Source: Streptomyces camelliae
Lineage (GTDB): Bacteria > Actinomycetota > Actinomycetes > Streptomycetales > Streptomycetaceae
Direction: 5' to 3'
Length of the DNA stretch: 64,000 nucleotides
NCBI RefSeq assembly: GCF_027625935.1
Contig: NZ_CP115300.1
Span: forward strand, 4,278,001-4,342,000
Under the pieces are notes generated by a model. The model worked only from the letters and a program-made list of their open reading frames with translations, ran no database searches and was not told where the DNA came from. Shown here piece after piece: positions 1 to 8,418 of this stretch (position 1 is its first letter; every line of letters starts with the position of its first letter). The position numbers and the translations under genes are program-made.

Positions 1-84
1 GGCCGCGATGGCGGTGACGAGCAGGGCGGCGAACAACGCGCGAAGGCATCCGCGGGCCCGGCCGCTTCGTTTGCCGACCCGCAC
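1..84 (-). CDS. N-terminus of a probable secreted or membrane-anchored protein (runs off the left edge)
   Basis: Reading leftwards from a GTG at 84-82, the frame stays open to the window edge. The 28 visible residues begin with a basic stretch (VRVGKRSGRARG) followed by a hydrophobic run (LFAALLVTAIAA), which is the pattern of a signal peptide or a membrane anchor. The C/G run immediately before the GTG is the only candidate ribosome binding site and lies very close to it. The function cannot be told. The repeat-rich stretch to its right would be its upstream region. Confidence 0.45.
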   Translation of the reverse strand, partial: MRVGKRSGRARGCLRALFAALLVTAIAA

Positions 85-100
85 CCCCCGTGACGCTTTC

Positions 101-250
101 GTCGCCAGGCGCGGGTGGCCCTGGTGGGGGGCCTTCGCCGTCGGCGGCTGCGGGTGAGGGGAGGGGGTGGCGGAGGGGCGGTCGTCGATCGTCGCCGGGC
201 GCGGGTGGCCCTGGCGGGACACATGCGCCGCCGGCGGCTGCGGGTGGGAG
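101..250. repeat. Two copies of a 60-bp direct repeat, 90 bp apart, in a gene-free stretch (85-624)
   Basis: Positions 101-160 and 191-250 are near-identical (gtcgcc-ggcgcgggtggccctgg core, then a shared ggcggctgcgggtg). A shorter repeat built on gagtcg-gtgccgtgtg follows at about 263-300. All of 85-624 lacks a convincing gene. Apart from these repeats it holds the dispersed element at 301-380 and a short inverted repeat with gcgcccc/ggggccc around 394-412. Confidence 0.6.
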
Positions 251-300
251 GACGGGGACTGCGAGTCGAGTGCCGTGTGCGAGTCGGGTGCCGTGTGCGG

Positions 301-380
301 GTCCGTTGTGGCTGGTCGCTCCCCCAAGCTCTCAACTTCGTTCGAGCAGGGAGGTACCCCCATCGCTGCGGAGCCGTATA
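301..380 (+). repeat. Dispersed intergenic repeat, copy 1 (inverted partner at 19093-19170)
   Basis: The stretch with gtcgctcccccaagctctc followed by aacttcgttcgagcagg and ggtacccccatcg recurs as the reverse complement at 19093-19170 with only a few differences. Similar elements are common between Streptomyces genes as far as I recall. Both copies lie outside coding sequence. No function is assigned. Confidence 0.7.
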
Positions 381-624
381 GGGATACAGCCCCGCGCCCC
401 TCACGGGGCCCATTCACCGCCGGCATCTGCTGGTGGGCCCGGTGCCCGGTGTGCCCCATGGTCGGCTTCCTTTCAGAATGCCCGGCCATCGGGCTTTTCT
501 GGCAAGGAAGTTATGGAGCGAAGCGTGTCGTCGGCGTCCCGCCTGAGAGCTGTCCTGCGAGGTAGCTCTCAGGTACTACGGGTATGACCGGGGCGGGCCC
601 CGGGGTGATCCTCCTGAGGCGGGG

Positions 625-1524
625 TCACCAGGCCAGTTGGGCGATCTCCTCCGCCACCACCGCGCACGCGTCCGCGGCCGGGTCGATCAGGGGGAAGTGG
701 CCCACGTCCTCCAGCAGGGTAAGGCCCACCACCTCACCCGCCTTCGCCGCCGCGTCCGCGTACGACTCGGCCACCGCGTGCGGTACGACCAGGTCCGTAC
801 GGCCCTGGACCAGCGTCGTCGCGATGCCCGTCGGGAGCAGGAGGACGGGGTCGGCGTACGGGCGGCGGCCGGCGAAGGTGTCGTGGCCGCCCAGGAGTTG
901 CAGGCTCGCGTTGCCGCAGACGTCCAGTTTCTCCGCCACCTCGAAGTCCGCGATGGGGGCCAGGGCGACGACGCCCCGCAGGGGTGCCGGGCCCGCCGTG
1001 CGCCACGGGGCGTCCGCCGGGAGGCAGTGCCGGGCCGCCGCCCACAGCGCCAGGTGGCCGCCCGCCGAGTGGCCCGTCAGCACCATGCGGCGCGGGTCCG
1101 CCTGCGGCAGCGCCGTACGCACGAGATCCGGCAGGGCGTCCAGGGCGGCCGCCACGTCGTCGAAGGTCTCCGGCCAGCGGCCGGCCGGAGGGACGGTCTC
1201 GCCCGTGTTCTGCTCGGGGATCAGGGACGACGAGGGCTCACCGCCGCGCCGGTACTCCACGTTGGCCACCGCGAAACCCCTACGGGCCAGGTAGTCCGCG
1301 AACGGCGTGATGTGCCGCCGGTCGTACCGGGCCCGCCACGCGCCCCCGTGCAGGACCACCACCAGCGGAGCGGAGACGTCCTGGTCGGACCGCGGTGCGT
1401 AGAAGTCGATCACCTGGTCGGGGTGGTCGCCGTAGGCGGAGCTGACGTCGGGGTCGACCGGGGAGTGCGAGAAGGCCGACTCCTCTTCGGCGGCGGCGCG
1501 GGCAGCTGCGGCGTCGTCCGGCAT
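625..1524 (-). CDS. Alpha/beta hydrolase, probable kynurenine formamidase (arylformamidase)
   Basis: This 299-residue protein has the alpha/beta-hydrolase esterase layout. HGGAW near residue 60 forms the oxyanion hole, GHSAGGHLAL is the nucleophile elbow, and an Asp and a C-terminal GHFPLIDP segment supply the rest of the triad. HGGxW is typical of kynurenine formamidases. The gene lies just downstream, on the same strand, of genes for tryptophan 2,3-dioxygenase and kynureninase. It would therefore hydrolyse N-formylkynurenine to kynurenine and formate in the cytosol. The role rests mainly on this context, since the fold alone also fits general carboxylesterases. The start is the ATG at 1524, about 190 bp from the kynureninase stop, so it may have its own promoter. 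Confidence 0.8.
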   Translation of the reverse strand: MPDDAAAARAAAEEESAFSHSPVDPDVSSAYGDHPDQVIDFYAPRSDQDVSAPLVVVLHGGAWRARYDRRHITPFADYLARRGFAVANVEYRRGGEPSSSLIPEQNTGETVPPAGRWPETFDDVAAALDALPDLVRTALPQADPRRMVLTGHSAGGHLALWAAARHCLPADAPWRTAGPAPLRGVVALAPIADFEVAEKLDVCGNASLQLLGGHDTFAGRRPYADPVLLLPTGIATTLVQGRTDLVVPHAVAESYADAAAKAGEVVGLTLLEDVGHFPLIDPAADACAVVAEEIAQLAW

Positions 1525-1716
1525 GCTCCAACCTCTCAGCGATGGAACGTGTTTGGCGTGTGGCGGACCAGATGGGGAACTTTTCGTTCACCTTGGCGGG
1601 GACGGTATCAGGCCAGTGACGTGCGCGGACATGGGGATGTGACGGAGGGTGAGGGAAAACGGTTCTGTGCGGGCCCTGGGGGAGAGACCTGACCGGCCGC
1701 TCCCCCAGGACTCCCG

Positions 1717-2910
1717 CTACGCCAGCTCCTCCGCCAGGATCCGCGCCGCCCGCTCCGTCTCCGCGAAGCCGACGTACAGCGGGGTGAAGCCGAAGCGCAG
1801 GACGTCCGGGTGCCGGAAGTCACCCACGACACCCCTGCTGATCAGCCGCTTCATCACCGCACCGGCGTCCGGACAGCGCAGGGCGACCTGGCTGCCGCGC
1901 TCCTCGTGCCGCTCGGGCGTCACCGACTCCACGCGGCCCGGCTCGGTGTACGCCCGCACGCAGCGCAGGAAGAAGTCCGTCAGGGCGAGGGACTTCGCGC
2001 GGACGGCCGCGACCGAGACGCCGTCCCAGACCTCCAGGGCCGCCTCCAGGGCCAGCATGGACAGGATGTCCGGCGTGCCCACCCGGCCGCGCAGCGCGCC
2101 CGGCGCCGGGGCGTACGACGGGCTCATGCCGAACGGGTCGGTGTGGGAGTTCCAGCCGGGCAGCGGGGAGTCGAAGCGGGACTGCAGCTCCTGGCGGACG
2201 TAGAGGTACGCCGGTGAACCCGGGCCGCCGTTCAGGTACTTGTAGGTGCAGCCGACCGCCAGGTCGACCCCGTGCTCGTCCAGGCCCACCGGCAGCGCGC
2301 CCGCGCTGTGGCACAGGTCCCAGACGGCGAGGGCGCCCGCCGCGTGGATCGCCGCGGTCAGCCCCGGCAGGTCGTGCAGGCGGCCGGTGCGGTAGTCGAC
2401 GTGGTTCAGCAGGACCGCCGCCGTACGCTCGCTCAGGGCCGCCGGCACCTCCGCCGGGGTCACCGCGCACAGGGTGTGGCCGGTCAGGCGGGCCGCCGAG
2501 GAGGCCAGGTAGCCGTCCGTGGGGAAGGTCGTCGCGTCGACGAGGATCTCGCTCCGGCCCTCACCGGCCTCGTCCGCCATCCGAACCGCGGCCACAAGTG
2601 CCTTGAACACGTTGACACTTGTGGAGTCACCCACGACGATCTGGCCGGGCGCCGCCCCGACCAGCGGGGCGATCCGGTCACCGATCCGCTCGGGCGCGGT
2701 CCACCAGCCGCTCTCGTCCCAGGAGCGGATGCGCAGCTCGCCCCACTGGCGCCGGACCACGTCCGCGACCCGGTCGGGCACAACCGCCGGGAGCGCGCCG
2801 AGCGAGTTCCCGTCCAGGTACACAACGCCGTCGAGGACGAAGCGGTCCCGGAGCGGCGCCAGTTCGTCCGCGGCGTCGAACTTCTCTGCTTCCAGGGCCA
2901 GTTCAGACAT
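1717..2910 (-). CDS. kynU: Kynureninase
   Basis: Kynureninase is a fold-type I PLP enzyme that cleaves kynurenine to anthranilate and alanine (or 3-hydroxykynurenine to 3-hydroxyanthranilate). The 397-residue product has the normal family length. It shows the substrate-side motif YLDGNSLGALP near residue 35, an Asp in WDLCHSAGALP, and the PLP lysine in CTYKYLNGGPG. The start is the ATG at 2910. The open frame extends further upstream, but that part lies inside the dioxygenase gene. The ATG overlaps the dioxygenase stop by 8 bp (ATGTCTGA), so the two are translationally coupled. A short G-rich inverted repeat (ctgggggag/ctcccccag) around 1678-1711 may terminate transcription. Confidence 0.95.
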   Translation of the reverse strand: MSELALEAEKFDAADELAPLRDRFVLDGVVYLDGNSLGALPAVVPDRVADVVRRQWGELRIRSWDESGWWTAPERIGDRIAPLVGAAPGQIVVGDSTSVNVFKALVAAVRMADEAGEGRSEILVDATTFPTDGYLASSAARLTGHTLCAVTPAEVPAALSERTAAVLLNHVDYRTGRLHDLPGLTAAIHAAGALAVWDLCHSAGALPVGLDEHGVDLAVGCTYKYLNGGPGSPAYLYVRQELQSRFDSPLPGWNSHTDPFGMSPSYAPAPGALRGRVGTPDILSMLALEAALEVWDGVSVAAVRAKSLALTDFFLRCVRAYTEPGRVESVTPERHEERGSQVALRCPDAGAVMKRLISRGVVGDFRHPDVLRFGFTPLYVGFAETERAARILAEELA

Positions 2911-3751
2911 GGGACCTCGCCGTCCACAGCTCGGGGAACACGTTCTTGCGGGCCCGCTTCTCCAGCCAGGCCACACCGGCCGAGCCGCCCGTGCCGGGCT
3001 TGGCGCCCATGGCGCGGCGGGTGGCGACCAGGTGGTCGTTGCGCCAGCGCCACACCAGTTCGGCGACGTCGGTCAACGCCTCGCCCAGGCGGGCCGGCTC
3101 GGCGTCCGGGTCGCCGGAGTAGATCGCCGCCCAGGCCTGTTCGACCTGGTCGGAGGGCTCGTAGCGCTGGGAGACGTCCCGGTGGACGACGGACGCGGGG
3201 ACGGCGTGGCCGTGGCGGGCCAGGAAGCGGAGCACCTCGTCGTACAGGCTCGGCTCGTGCAGCGCCTTCGCCAGTTCCGCGTGAACGCGGGGGGCGCCGC
3301 GGTGCGGTACGAGCATGGACGCGGACTTCTCGCCGAGCAGGAACTCCATGCGCCGGTACATGGCCGACTGGAAGCCGGAGCCCTCGCCGAGGGCGGAGCG
3401 GTAGGAGTTGAACTGCGCGGGGGTGAGCTGGGCGAGCGGGGTCCAGGAGGCGTTGAGGGCCTCCAGCTCCCGTACGGAACGCTTCAGCGCGGCGATCGCG
3501 GTCGGTACGTCGTCCGAGCGGAGGGCGTTCGCCGCCGTCTCCCACTCGTGCACGATCACCGTGAACCACAGCTCCATCACCTGGGTCGTGACCAGGAAGA
3601 CCATCTCTCCGGGATCGTCGGAGAGGGTGTGCTGGAGGTGGGTGAGCACGTCGGCCTTGACGTAGTCCTCGTACGGCGTGGTGCCGGCGAAGTCGAGATG
3701 CGGGGTCTCGGGCTCCTGAGTCTCGATCGACAGATGAGCCTGTTGGGACAT
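2903..3751 (-). CDS. kynA: Tryptophan 2,3-dioxygenase
   Basis: This haem enzyme opens the indole ring of L-tryptophan to N-formylkynurenine, the first step of the kynurenine route. The 282-residue product starts at the ATG at 3751 (MSQQAHLS), preceded by an aggaga ribosome binding site. Family landmarks are SGFQSAMYRRMEFLLG, the haem-ligand region WRWRNDHLVATRR and the GTGGSAG substrate loop. Compared from memory with Xanthomonas TDO, the distal-pocket histidine (His55 there) falls on Thr here (TTQVMELWF), while the proximal His is retained. It heads the kynA-kynU pair. Free Trp breakdown could feed anthranilate-derived metabolites. Confidence 0.93.
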   Translation of the reverse strand: MSQQAHLSIETQEPETPHLDFAGTTPYEDYVKADVLTHLQHTLSDDPGEMVFLVTTQVMELWFTVIVHEWETAANALRSDDVPTAIAALKRSVRELEALNASWTPLAQLTPAQFNSYRSALGEGSGFQSAMYRRMEFLLGEKSASMLVPHRGAPRVHAELAKALHEPSLYDEVLRFLARHGHAVPASVVHRDVSQRYEPSDQVEQAWAAIYSGDPDAEPARLGEALTDVAELVWRWRNDHLVATRRAMGAKPGTGGSAGVAWLEKRARKNVFPELWTARSHV

Positions 3752-3902
3752 CGCTGTCTCCTGTTGTACTCCGGGTAGCGGTCCGCCCCTGCCGATTCCG
3801 GCACGGGGGCCCCGGTCCCCAACGGCATCCTCTGCAATCGACTCCCGTACGGCAAGGCCCGTCCGTTGCCGGACGGGCCACACCGGTCCCGTGAGGGAGG
3901 GG

Positions 3903-4316
3903 TCAGCCCAGGGTCTGGGCGGCCGTCGGGGAGGAGTCCTTCAGGAACTGCGAGCAGCGCTCGTACTCCTCCTGCTCGCCGATCGCCTGCGCGGCGCGGG
4001 CGAGGGCGTGCAGGGCGCGCAGGAAGCCGCGGTTCGGCTCGTGCTCCCACGGCACCGGGCCGTGGCCCTTCCAGCCATTGCGGCGAAGGGCGTCCAGGCC
4101 GCGGTGGTAGCCCGTACGGGCGTAGGCGTACGACTCCACGACCCGGCCGGCCTCGAACGCGTCGTCGGCCAGCTGGGCCCAGGCGAGGGAGGAGGTGGGG
4201 TACTTGGCGGCGACGTCCGCGGGGGCGGTGCCGTTCGCGAGGGCTTCGCGGGGCTCCGGGTCGTCGGGGAGGTGGGTCGGGGGCGGGCCGCCGAGGAGGT
4301 TCTGGTGAATCGTCAT
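3903..4316 (-). CDS. DUF3151 protein
   Basis: This 137-residue soluble protein matches the actinobacterial DUF3151 family, recognisable by the N-terminal NLLGGPPPTHLPDD and the segment HRGLDALRRNGWKGHG. The family has no known biochemical role. It is generally found close to fructose-bisphosphate aldolase, as here, with one exporter gene between them. The predicted secondary structure is mostly helical, with a TPR-like feel (LAWAQLADDAFEAG, RALHALARAAQAIGEQEEY). It ends about 150 bp upstream of the tryptophan dioxygenase start and is probably a separate unit. Confidence 0.88.
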   Translation of the reverse strand: MTIHQNLLGGPPPTHLPDDPEPREALANGTAPADVAAKYPTSSLAWAQLADDAFEAGRVVESYAYARTGYHRGLDALRRNGWKGHGPVPWEHEPNRGFLRALHALARAAQAIGEQEEYERCSQFLKDSSPTAAQTLG

Positions 4317-4373
4317 GGGGTCCAGTCTGCTACGCGGCTACGACGGCCGCCGCCGGGTGGGCACCGTCCCGGC

Positions 4374-5828
4374 CTACACGTGTCCCTTCCCCTCCAGCGG
4401 CGGCACCGTCACGCTCCCGTAGGTCCGGCAGTCCGGATGGCGGCAGTCCGGCGCCGGGCGGCGGATCAGGGCGAGGGCCAGCGCCGCGCCCACGACCAGC
4501 ACCCCCGCGCACATCGGCATCGCCCGCCGGAACGCCGTGTCGAAGGAAGACGGCACCCGGTACGCCTCCGGGCCCATGCCCGCCAGCAGCGGCAGCGCCG
4601 CCACCGCGATCAGGCCCGCGGCCCGTGCCGCCGCGTTGTTGATGCCGCTGGCCAGGCCCGCGCGGGCGGTGTCCACCGAGGCGAGGACCGTCGCCGTCAG
4701 GGGGGCCACCAGGGTGACCATGCCGGCGCCCATCACCAGCAGGGCCGGAAGGACGTCCGTGAGGTAGGAGGAGTGCGGCCCCACCCGCAGCATCAGCAGC
4801 ATCGCCGCCGCACAGAGCAGTGGGCCGACCGTCAGGGGCAGGCGCGGGCCCGTGCGGTCCGCCAGGGCGCCCGAGCGGGCCGAGAAGAGCAGCATCAGGG
4901 CCGTCGTCGGCAGCAGTGCCGTACCGGCCGCCAGCGGCGAGTAGCCCGACACCACCTGGAGCTGGAGCGCCACCAGGAAGAAGAAGCCGCCGAACGCCGC
5001 GTACACGCACAGGGTGACGAGGTTGACGGCCGTGAACTGGCGTGAGGCGAAGATGTCCGGCGGGAGCATCGGGTCCGGGCGGTGCCGTTCGACCTGGACG
5101 AAGGCCACGGCCGCCGCCAGGCCCACGACCGCGGTCAGAGCCACGATCAGTGAACCCGTCCTGGCCTCGATCAGGGCGTACGTCAGCAGGGCCAGGGCCA
5201 GGGCGCCCAGCACCGCGCCCAGCACGTCGAAACGGGCGTGCCTGCCCCCGTCCGCGGACTCCGGGACATGCCGTAGGGCGACCGGTACGCACAGCAGCGC
5301 CAGCGGGACGTTCAGCAGGAACACCCAGCGCCAGCCGGGGCCGGACACCAGCCAGCCGCCCAGGAACGGGCCGACCGCAGCGCCGATCCCGCCGAACCCC
5401 GACCACAGGCCGACCGCCCGGCTGCGGTCGTCGGGATGGAAGGAGGCCTGGATCAGCGCCAGGGAGCCGGGCGTGAGCAGCGCTCCCCCGATGCCCTGCA
5501 GGGCCCGCGAGGCGATCAGCATGGCCGGGTTCAGCGCCAGGCCGCACAGCAGGGACGCGGCGGCGAACCACACCACGCCCAGCACGAAGATCTTCCGGCG
5601 CCCGTAGTGATCGCCGAGCGAGCCGCCCAGCAGGATCAGGCCGGCCAGCGTGACCATGTACGCGTTGACCGTCCACTGGAGCGCGGCCAGGCTCGCGTCC
5701 AGGTCACGGCCGATGCGGGGCAGTGCCACATTGACGACGGTCGAGTCCAGCAGGGCCATGCTGGAGCCGAGGACCGTGGTGAGCAGGATCCACTTGCCCT
5801 GGGGCGAGGCCAGCCGGACATCGGGCAT
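4374..5828 (-). CDS. MFS drug exporter, DHA2 (14-TM) family
   Basis: This 484-residue membrane protein has about 14 hydrophobic helices. It carries the DHA2 signature near the N-terminus (LDSTVVNVALPRIGRDL), the loop motif GGSLGDHYGRRKIF, and motif C-like GPFLGGWLVSGPGWRW in helix 5. It should expel drugs or toxic metabolites by proton antiport at the cytoplasmic membrane; the substrate cannot be read. The C-terminal tail (PDCRHPDCRTYGS) contains two Cys-His pairs. It sits between the DUF3151 and aldolase genes on the same strand, with no regulator beside it. Confidence 0.88.
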   Translation of the reverse strand: MPDVRLASPQGKWILLTTVLGSSMALLDSTVVNVALPRIGRDLDASLAALQWTVNAYMVTLAGLILLGGSLGDHYGRRKIFVLGVVWFAAASLLCGLALNPAMLIASRALQGIGGALLTPGSLALIQASFHPDDRSRAVGLWSGFGGIGAAVGPFLGGWLVSGPGWRWVFLLNVPLALLCVPVALRHVPESADGGRHARFDVLGAVLGALALALLTYALIEARTGSLIVALTAVVGLAAAVAFVQVERHRPDPMLPPDIFASRQFTAVNLVTLCVYAAFGGFFFLVALQLQVVSGYSPLAAGTALLPTTALMLLFSARSGALADRTGPRLPLTVGPLLCAAAMLLMLRVGPHSSYLTDVLPALLVMGAGMVTLVAPLTATVLASVDTARAGLASGINNAAARAAGLIAVAALPLLAGMGPEAYRVPSSFDTAFRRAMPMCAGVLVVGAALALALIRRPAPDCRHPDCRTYGSVTVPPLEGKGHV

Positions 5829-5891
5829 GTCCCCAGGTATACAGCGGACCCGGTGACGTGGACAGTCACCGGGTCCGTCGAGAGGAGCGGG

Positions 5892-6914
5892 TTACTTGAT
5901 CTTGTTGCCCGCCGACCGCAGGTTCTGCGTCGCCTCGACGACACGCGCGGCCATGCCGGCCTCGGCCAGCTTGCCCCAGGTGCGCGGGTCGTAGGACTTC
6001 TTGTTGCCGACCTCGCCGTCGACCTTCAGGACGCCGTCGTAGTTCGCGAACATGTGGCCCGCGACCGGGCGGGTGAACGCGTACTGGGTGTCCGTGTCGA
6101 GGTTCATCTTCACGACGCCGTTCTCCAGCGCGGTCAGGATCTCCTGCTCGGTGGAGCCGGAGCCGCCGTGGAAGACGAAGTCGAACGGGGACGGCTTGCC
6201 GAACTTGGCGGCGACGCCCTCGTTCAGCTCCTTCAGCAGCTCGGGGCGCAGCACGACGTTGCCCGGCTTGTACACGCCGTGGACGTTGCCGAAGGACGCG
6301 GCCAGCAGGTAGCGGCCCTTCTCGCCCAGGCCCAGGGCCTCCACCGTGCGGATCGCGTCCTCGACCGTGGTGTACAGCTCGTCGTTGATCTCGTGCGAGA
6401 CGCCGTCCTCCTCACCGCCGGTCGGGGTGATCTCCACCTCCAGGATGATCTTGGCGGCGCTGGTGCGCTCCAGGAGCTCCTGGGCGATGGCGAGGTTGTC
6501 GGCGAGGGTCTCGGCGGAGCCGTCCCACATGTGGGACTGGAAGAGCGGGTTCCGGCCGGCCTTCACGCGCTCCTCGGAGATCGCGATCAGCGGACGTACG
6601 TACCCGTCGAGCTTGTCCTTCGGGCAGTGGTCCGTGTGCAGCGCGATGTTGACCGGGTACTTCTCGGCGAGGATGTGCGCGTACTCGGCGAGGGCGACCG
6701 CGCCGGTCACCATGTCCTTGCTGTACTGGCCGCCGAGGAACTCGGCACCACCGGTCGAGATCTGGACGATGCCGTCGCTCTCCGCCTCCGCGAAGCCGCG
6801 CAGTGCCGCGTTCAGGGTCTGCGACGAGGTGACGTTGATGGCCGGGTAGGCGAACTTGCCTGCCTTCGCCCGGTCGAGCATCTCGTTGTAGACCTCGGGG
6901 GTTGCGATGGGCAT
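5892..6914 (-). CDS. fba: Class II fructose-bisphosphate aldolase
   Basis: This zinc-dependent aldolase interconverts fructose-1,6-bisphosphate with dihydroxyacetone phosphate and glyceraldehyde-3-phosphate (glycolysis and gluconeogenesis). The length of 340 residues is normal. Visible motifs are the catalytic and metal segment HTDHCPKDK near residue 100, SHMWDGSAE, EVEITPTGGEEDG, the metal-binding FGNVHG and the phosphate-binding HGGSGS. The ATG at 6914 is preceded by aaggagcgg, a strong ribosome binding site. The GC-rich housekeeping codon pattern matches its neighbours. Confidence 0.97.
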   Translation of the reverse strand: MPIATPEVYNEMLDRAKAGKFAYPAINVTSSQTLNAALRGFAEAESDGIVQISTGGAEFLGGQYSKDMVTGAVALAEYAHILAEKYPVNIALHTDHCPKDKLDGYVRPLIAISEERVKAGRNPLFQSHMWDGSAETLADNLAIAQELLERTSAAKIILEVEITPTGGEEDGVSHEINDELYTTVEDAIRTVEALGLGEKGRYLLAASFGNVHGVYKPGNVVLRPELLKELNEGVAAKFGKPSPFDFVFHGGSGSTEQEILTALENGVVKMNLDTDTQYAFTRPVAGHMFANYDGVLKVDGEVGNKKSYDPRTWGKLAEAGMAARVVEATQNLRSAGNKIK

Positions 6915-7057
6915 CTGTCCGCTCCTTGTGTTGCGGGTGAGAGGTTCTGCGTTACGGCCCTGACCTAGACCTTGGGTGTGACGTCATCGTCGTCCCCATC
7001 TTTCCAGACATGGACCGATGGTCCATGCGCCGGTCAAGTCCAGGTCATACCGCCGGG

Positions 7058-7606
7058 TCAGTCCAGACCCAGTTCATCCTTCGAGAAGGCGAACCGGTAC
7101 GGAACGCCCGCACCGGCCTCGATCTTCTCGGCGGCACCGGTCGCCCGGTCCACGATGGTCGCGACGGCGACGACCTCGGCGCCGGCCTCGCGCACGGCCT
7201 CCACCGCGGTGAGCGGGGAGCCGCCGGTGGTGGAGGTGTCCTCGACCACGAGCACCCGCCGGCCGGCGATGTCCGGGCCCTCGACCCGCCGCTGCATCCC
7301 GTGCGCCTTCGCCGCCTTGCGCACGACGAACGCGTCCAGCCGCTGCCCGCGCGCGGCGGCGGCGTGCAGCATGGCGGCCGCGACCGGGTCGGCGCCCATG
7401 GTCAGGCCGCCGACCGCGTCGAACTCCAGGTCGGCCGTCAGGTCCAGCAGCACCTGACCGACCAGCGGGGCGGCCACGCCGTCCAGGGTGACGCGGCGCA
7501 GGTCGACGTAGTAGTCGGCCTCCAGACCCGAGGAGAGGGTCACCTTGCCGTGCACCACGGCCTTGTCCTTGATCTGCTGCAGCAGCGCGCCGCGTACGTC
7601 CGTCAT
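7058..7606 (-). CDS. pyrE: Orotate phosphoribosyltransferase
   Basis: The enzyme transfers orotate onto PRPP to make OMP in de novo pyrimidine synthesis. The product is 182 residues. The PRPP-binding motif VLVVEDTSTTGGSP lies at residues 118-131; the usual VDDVxTTG form has the first Asp replaced by Glu here. The N-terminal YYVDLRR and the VRKAAKAHG flexible-loop segment also fit the family. It ends about 145 bp upstream of the aldolase start. It begins only 10 bp after the epimerase-like gene, so these two are probably co-transcribed. Confidence 0.95.
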   Translation of the reverse strand: MTDVRGALLQQIKDKAVVHGKVTLSSGLEADYYVDLRRVTLDGVAAPLVGQVLLDLTADLEFDAVGGLTMGADPVAAAMLHAAAARGQRLDAFVVRKAAKAHGMQRRVEGPDIAGRRVLVVEDTSTTGGSPLTAVEAVREAGAEVVAVATIVDRATGAAEKIEAGAGVPYRFAFSKDELGLD

Positions 7607-7616
7607 GCCGACCAGC

Positions 7617-8405
7617 TTAGAGGCGCCGCCAGCTCCAGGTCGTCGTCGCCTCCAGCGGCTCCAGCGGGGTGACCAGGCGCGGGAGCGTGTTCAGGCCGTT
7701 GGGCGGGCCGGTCTGCGGCTCCACGCACACGGCCTCGGCCTGCTCGTCGTAGACGACGACCCACTCCTCGTGGCTGGTGACCTTCAGCTCCAGCTGTCCG
7801 GGCCAGGTGAGGGTGACGTCGACGCCGTCGGGCATGCCGAAGCAGTCGTCCCAGGGGCCGGGCTTCGGGTCGATGCGGTTGCCGGTGGGCAGATGGTCGT
7901 CGCCGCGCTCCTCCTGCCAGGCGGGCTCGAAGTCGAGCGTCACGTCCTGGCCGCCGAGGTTGCGGTTGAACCAGGGGTGCCAGCCGATCTGCGCCGGGAA
8001 GGAGTCGTGCCGGGCCTCCACCGACATGGTCAGCGTCAGGCTGTCCTCGGCGAGCGTGACGACCTGGGTGACGCGGCCCGGGTGCGGCCAGGGGTCGACC
8101 AGGTCGTACGTGATCACCGCCTCGTTCCGAGCGACCCGCGCGGTCTTCCAGGCGCCGTCGCGTGCGGTGCCGTGGATGGCGTGCGGCGGGGAGTTCAGCG
8201 GCATCTGGCGGACGATGCCGCCTTCGGGGAAGCGGCCCTCCCTGATCCGGCCGCACCAGGGGACCATGGGGAAACAGCCGAAGCGGTCCCCTTGGCGGAG
8301 CAGTTCCAGGGAGTCGACCCTGAGGGCGCTGATACGGCCGCCGTTGGCGGGGCTGACGTGTACTTCTGCGGTGCCCGCGGTCAGCGTGATGTCTTCGTTA
8401 CTCAC
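7617..8405 (-). CDS. Aldose 1-epimerase family protein
   Basis: This 262-residue protein has the galactose-mutarotase-like beta-sandwich. Supporting segments are GRISALRVDSLELL at the N-terminus, MVPWCGRIREGRF, HAIHGTARDGAW (with the family's conserved His), GWHPWFNR and a late Glu-containing VCVEPQTGPPN. Such enzymes interconvert alpha and beta anomers of free or phosphorylated sugars in the cytosol; the precise sugar is not predictable. It is 10 bp upstream of pyrE on the same strand and 13 bp downstream of the SRPBCC gene, so it belongs to a short operon. Confidence 0.9.
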   Translation of the reverse strand: MSNEDITLTAGTAEVHVSPANGGRISALRVDSLELLRQGDRFGCFPMVPWCGRIREGRFPEGGIVRQMPLNSPPHAIHGTARDGAWKTARVARNEAVITYDLVDPWPHPGRVTQVVTLAEDSLTLTMSVEARHDSFPAQIGWHPWFNRNLGGQDVTLDFEPAWQEERGDDHLPTGNRIDPKPGPWDDCFGMPDGVDVTLTWPGQLELKVTSHEEWVVVYDEQAEAVCVEPQTGPPNGLNTLPRLVTPLEPLEATTTWSWRRL

Positions 8406-8418
8406 GGGACGACACTAC

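Noticed and set aside
1649..2217. Plus-strand frames over the kynureninase gene
   Set aside because: They are antisense to a full-length kynureninase with intact PLP motifs.
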